Origin: Pseudomonadota bacterium
GTDB lineage: Bacteria; Myxococcota; Bradymonadia; UBA4248
Direction of reading: 5' to 3'
NCBI GenBank assembly: GCA_017613855.1
Contig: JAGACY010000344.1
Coordinates: forward strand, 1 to 6,149
DNA: 6,149 nucleotides
The notes beneath the pieces are model-generated. The model ran no database searches, was not told the origin of the DNA, and saw only the letters and a program-made list of their open reading frames with translations. Positions 5,925 through 6,149 of the stretch are shown piece after piece (within the stretch, counting starts at the first letter, position 1; each line of letters begins with the position of its first letter). Position numbers and translations under genes: made by a program.

Positions 5925-5958
5925 ACGCCGCTCACTCGCCATGCTCGTTACGCGGCGT
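5925..5958. repeat. Inverted repeat following repeat copy 2
   Basis: ACGCCGC (5925-5931) is complementary to GCGGCGT (5952-5958) across 20 bases. A comparable but different hairpin follows copy 1 at 4456-4482, so a third stem of variable sequence may be part of the repeat element. No T run follows that would make it a clear terminator. Confidence 0.5.
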
Positions 5959-5973
5959 ATTTTGTGACAATAT

Positions 5974-6083
5974 GAAGCCCGGTAGGACTTCCGGCGTGTA
6001 GCCTTGGCAACGCGCTATTGTATGTCATAAAAGAAGCCCGTAGGGCTTCTGGCGAGTAGCCCCCGGTTGGCGCATCGCGCCTA
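5974..6083 (+). repeat. Two tandem copies of a 45-51 base hairpin repeat
   Basis: Unit A (5974-6018) and unit B (6033-6083) start 59 bases apart. Their first 29-30 bases, GAAGCCC to GTAGCC, match at 26 of 29 positions with one gap. Both then continue with TTGGC and a CGCGC-TA segment. B carries an extra CCCGG-type stem extension that A lacks. In B, AGAAGCCC-GTA-GGGCTTCT (6032-6050) is a perfect 8-bp hairpin. In A the same stem has one mismatch. The order of stems is shared, so this looks like a structured repeat family. There is no even spacer series as in CRISPR. Confidence 0.7.
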
Positions 6084-6087
6084 CCGG
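6062..6087 (+). repeat. GC-rich hairpin directly abutting the group II intron
   Basis: GGCGC (6069-6073) pairs with GCGCC (6077-6081) around the loop ATC. Beyond one T-T mismatch, CCGGT (6063-6067) pairs with ACCGG (6083-6087). The first intron base, G6088, could extend the stem with C6062. Class C group II introns characteristically insert just past hairpins such as terminators, so this is probably the target structure. It lacks the T run of an intrinsic terminator. Confidence 0.65.
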
Positions 6088-6149
6088 GTGTGCCCGGCAT
6101 GGGCAGCAGCTTGGAGGTGCAAGTCCTCCGTGAACCCTAGTCGCGGGAA
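6088..6149 (+). mobile_element. 5' end of a group II intron, cut by the window edge
   Basis: The segment opens GTGTGCCCGGCATGGG, a start I recall as that of class C group II introns such as the Oceanobacillus iheyensis one, and it obeys the GUGYG 5' splice rule. A domain I hairpin follows, GGAGG (6113-6117) and CCTCC (6125-6129), with the loop TGCAAGT, matching the conserved GGUGNAAGUCC motif of these ribozymes. Only 62 bases are visible, so domains II-VI and any reverse transcriptase gene lie past the window. Group II identity is well supported. Class C is an inference from the opening bases and the hairpin insertion site. Confidence 0.85.

Noticed and set aside
5856..6087. CRISPR array
   Set aside because: Repeats are few, imperfect, of different lengths and without equal spacers, and no cas gene is seen.
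5974..6087. Integron attC sites as the intron target
   Set aside because: The inverted core sites (RYYYAAC and GTTRRRY) are not present at the ends of units A and B, and no integrase or cassette genes are seen.

Overview
The window looks like a piece of chromosome from a Myxococcota or Bradymonadota (former Deltaproteobacteria) type bacterium with moderate GC. The main clue is the long lipoprotein at 1338-4361. Its six-cysteine CGNG...CDG repeats and lamin-tail-like domains are typical of that group, and a middle domain resembles beta modules common in myxobacterial surface proteins. This placement rests on protein architecture only. No rRNA, tRNA or other phylogenetic marker is present.

Layout: (1) 1-1204, + strand: the 3' two thirds of an AmpG-type muropeptide permease, with an unusually long acidic coiled-coil insertion in its central loop. 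(2) 1205-1337: a hairpin-rich intergenic region with a weak candidate promoter and a ribosome binding site. (3) 1338-4361, + strand: a 1007-residue secreted lipoprotein built as a duplicated unit, four cysteine-rich repeats plus a lamin-tail-like domain, twice. (4) 4362-4488: an AT palindrome over the stop codon, then a structured 65-bp interspersed repeat and a terminator-like hairpin between convergent genes. (5) 4489-5723, - strand: an AAA ATPase of the DUF4143 family, broken by a one-base frameshift just after the Walker A motif. (6) 5724-6149, no protein gene: the ATPase promoter bracketed by two matching palindromes, a second copy of the 65-bp repeat, a pair of 50-base hairpin repeats, and the first 62 bases of a group II intron that runs off the window.

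How the parts relate: the permease would bring cell-wall turnover products into the cytoplasm and the lipoprotein would sit on the cell surface. Nothing shows that they work together. The 3' third looks like an accessory, repeat-rich zone. The ATPase gene lies between two same-direction copies of the interspersed repeat, has its own operator-like control region, and is followed by a retroelement inserted exactly at the base of a hairpin. The best candidates for something undescribed are the composite 65-bp repeat flanking the ATPase, the paired palindromes at its promoter, the tandem hairpin repeats next to the intron, and the coiled-coil insertion in the permease.
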